Positions 61,242 through 64,000 of a stretch of 64,000 nt of DNA are shown here, piece after piece. Source of the DNA: Marinifilaceae bacterium. GTDB lineage: Bacteria; Bacteroidota; Bacteroidia; Bacteroidales; Marinifilaceae. The stretch's first letter is position 1, and the number at the start of each line of letters is the position of its first letter. Both the position numbers and the translations under genes were made by a program. The notes beneath the pieces were generated by a model that was not told where the DNA came from, searched no databases, and was given only the letters and a program-made list of their open reading frames with translations. The DNA lies in assembly GCA_016744515.1 (NCBI GenBank), contig JADGEF010000002.1:16772-80771 (forward strand), in the 5' to 3' direction.

Positions 61242-61487
61242 TGTTTTTCAATTTTCGTGAGACAACTGAACAGATCATGTTCATTATATTCATCAAGTCA
61301 TCATATTCAAATAATACTTGAATATAAGTCAAATTTAAACAAAATACTAACGGGTCTGTTTTTCCTAATTACCAAAAATATTAAAAAAGACAAATAACCC
61401 AAACTTATTAAAGATCATTAAGATTTATCCACACACACGCTTTCCAAATTAAATAATTACTTCCCAACTCTTCATTAACACAAATTT

Positions 61488-62315
61488 TTATTTTATAAAA
61501 TGCACATCTCTTTGAGGGAATGGAATTGTGACTCCATTCTTTCTAAAAGCATCATCGATAGCGAATCTTAAATCACTTTTAATATTTTCTACCAAAAAAG
61601 TTTCCTTCACCCAAAAATACAACTGGAAATCAAGCGAAGATTCTCCAAAATTGTTAAACCGAACAAAAGGAGTTGGTTTATTTGCAATCTTGTTATGAGT
61701 CGAAGCACAAGACTTCAATAACTCACTGACCAAATTTATATCTGAACCATATGCAACTCCTACTTCTACACAGAATCGTGTTTTAAAATCAATATGACTC
61801 CAATTGATAATTCGATCATTTACAAATTTCGAATTAGGTACAATCATTACAATATCATCCCTTGTTTTAATTTTGGATGTTCGTAAGCCAATTTCAATAA
61901 CCCTACCAACCGTATCATCATCCAATTGGATCACATCATTAATCTGAAGATTTCTTTCTACAATTAATACCAATCCCGAAGCAATATCGTTGAAGAGTTG
62001 CTGAATACCTAGACCAACTCCAACCAAAAGAGCTGCAATACTGGCAAGAAAAACTGAAATCTGTACGCCTACCGTATCGAGTAAAGCAATAACAACAATT
62101 ACCCAGGTTAAATATTTAACAAATAAGAACACAGACCAATAAACACCTTGATCCCTATCTCGTTTGGCAATAAAACGTTTAAAAACACGCTTCAATATTC
62201 TTAATGTTACAATGGTTACTAAAACGACTCCAATAACGATTAGAACACCATAAACATCCAAAGTAAAATTCTTAGACGTTATCAGACTGTAATTTAAAAA
62301 TTCACTTAATCCCAT
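61488..62315 (-). CDS. MscS family mechanosensitive ion channel
   Basis: VGVGLGIQQLFNDIASGLVLIVERNLQINDVIQLDDDTVGRVIEIGLRTSKIKTRDDIVMIVPNSKF. Confidence 0.92.
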   Translation of the reverse strand: MGLSEFLNYSLITSKNFTLDVYGVLIVIGVVLVTIVTLRILKRVFKRFIAKRDRDQGVYWSVFLFVKYLTWVIVVIALLDTVGVQISVFLASIAALLVGVGLGIQQLFNDIASGLVLIVERNLQINDVIQLDDDTVGRVIEIGLRTSKIKTRDDIVMIVPNSKFVNDRIINWSHIDFKTRFCVEVGVAYGSDINLVSELLKSCASTHNKIANKPTPFVRFNNFGESSLDFQLYFWVKETFLVENIKSDLRFAIDDAFRKNGVTIPFPQRDVHFIK

Positions 62316-62374
62316 TAAATAATTCTTTTAGAAAAAATATTACTTCACTATTAATAGCGAAGCCGTAGTGTATT

Positions 62375-63172
62375 TTATAGATCTAGAGCCTGTGCAACAA
62401 TTTCTGCTATATCAAGGTTCTCAACCTCTTCTTCTTTATTCTTAAATTTAATACCATCGGTCAACATTGTCATACAAAAAGGACAGGCGGTTGCTAGCTT
62501 ATCTACTTTCTGCTCTAACACATCTTCTGTTCGTTCAATATTAACTTCCTTGTCTCCTTTTTCGGCATCCTTAAACATTTGCGCTCCTCCCGCTCCACAG
62601 CAAAGAGCAGAACTTTTACAACGCTTCATCTCTTTAACTTCACCATAAATAGCTTTAACGATATTTCTTGGTGCGTCATAAATCTTATTTCCTCTACCCA
62701 AATAGCAAGGATCATGATAAGTGATGGATTGATTCTCAAAAGGATTCTTGTCTAATTTCAGTTTCCCATTCTTTATCTGATCATCTAAAAATTCAGTATA
62801 ATTAATCACTTCATAATGACCTCCTAAATCAGGATATTCATTCTTAAGCGTATTATAACAATGCGGACAGGTACAGATGATTTTCGTTACTCCGTATCCA
62901 TTCAGTATTTCAATATTCTGCATGGCTTGCATCTGAAACAGCATTTCATTCCCGGCACGCTTTGCTGCATCACCAGTACAGCTTTCTTCTGTACCTAACA
63001 CGGCGTAACTTAATTCAAGATGGTTCAATATTTTTGCAAATGAACGTGTAACTTTCTGATAACGAACATCAAAAGCTCCCGCACATCCTACCCAATATAA
63101 ATAATCAGCTTGCTGCCCCTTAGCTGCAAGTTCAGCCATTATTGGAATTTCTATTTTTGTTTCTTTATTCAT
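62375..63172 (-). CDS. CCG-domain (Fe-S)-binding / heterodisulfide-reductase-like protein
   Basis: YWVGCAGAFDVRYQKVTRSFAKIL, YHDPCYLGRGNKIYDAPR, CCGAGGAQM, ACPFCMTML. Confidence 0.88.
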   Translation of the reverse strand: MNKETKIEIPIMAELAAKGQQADYLYWVGCAGAFDVRYQKVTRSFAKILNHLELSYAVLGTEESCTGDAAKRAGNEMLFQMQAMQNIEILNGYGVTKIICTCPHCYNTLKNEYPDLGGHYEVINYTEFLDDQIKNGKLKLDKNPFENQSITYHDPCYLGRGNKIYDAPRNIVKAIYGEVKEMKRCKSSALCCGAGGAQMFKDAEKGDKEVNIERTEDVLEQKVDKLATACPFCMTMLTDGIKFKNKEEEVENLDIAEIVAQALDL

Positions 63173-63231
63173 ATTCTAATACCTTTTTTAAATCTAGAAT
63201 TTTATTGTCAATTACAAATCATCAATAAAAT

Positions 63232-63684
63232 TTAATCCCAAACATAGCGTTCATCGTACTCGATATTGTAATTATTAAGAAAGTTTATATACTCTTTTTT
63301 AAAAGGCACTTTTTTATGATGCTCTTCCTGTTTCTGAATATAATTGGTAACAACATCTACATCAGAAGACTTAACTGAAAACCCTCCATATCCATTTTGC
63401 CAGTAGAAACTTTCATATTGTTTGCCTTTGGTTTTTATCCATTTAGAAGAATGTGATTTTAATTCCTCGATAAGACTCATCAAAGCAATTTTTCTTGATA
63501 AAAGACAGAGAATGTGTATGTGATCAACATGCCCGCCTACAGCAATTGGATATGATTCTTTATTTTTACATATACCAGCCAAATATGAAAATAATTCATT
63601 CTTGATTTGCTCATCAATAAAAGGATATCTCCTTTTTGTACTGAACACGATATGAATGTAATTTTTAACTAATGACTGTGGCAT
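63232..63684 (-). mobile_element. Y1 (HUH) single-tyrosine transposase, IS200/RAYT-like, 150 aa
   Basis: YIHIVFSTKRRYPFI, HVDHIHILCLLSRK (HUH), C-terminal NYIQKQEEHHKK (catalytic Tyr helix). Confidence 0.9.
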
Positions 63685-63695
63685 AACTTCTTTTT

Positions 63696-63981
<286 letters not shown>

Positions 63982-64000
63982 AATTCTATTAAAAATATCA

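Overview
AT-rich Bacteroidota-type chromosome window (T9SS proteins, the Bat aerotolerance operon, TAnnTTTG-like promoter words). Main content, left to right: a minus-strand T9SS/PorP-SprF/OmpA surface-protein operon with a large internally repeated protein (0.2-10.6 kb); an orphan periplasmic-binding/PAS histidine kinase; deoB; prfC; a FlK-like thioesterase; asnA preceded by what reads as two consecutive Asn-rich leader peptides, each followed by an antiterminator/terminator pair; an antiporter; a RIC-like hemerythrin; a TonB-type outer-membrane protein; an ABC exporter; a racemase / M20 amidohydrolase / SSS symporter operon; moxR-DUF58-bat operon; a small island (Zn-ribbon, PD-(D/E)XK nuclease, DnaQ-like exonuclease, WYL regulator, degenerate FtsZ-like protein) bracketed by a 192-bp direct repeat of the batE 3' end; a leucine/branched acyl-CoA-type catabolic cluster; MscS; a CCG Fe-S protein; and a Y1 (IS200/RAYT-like) transposase beside a REP/BIME-like inverted pair with (AAC)24 at its centre. 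Strongest candidates for something undescribed: the tandem Asn attenuators upstream of asnA, the batE-bracketed island with a GTPase-signature-less FtsZ homologue, and the RAYT/BIME/microsatellite structure. All calls come from reading the sequence and the supplied ORF track; no searches were run.
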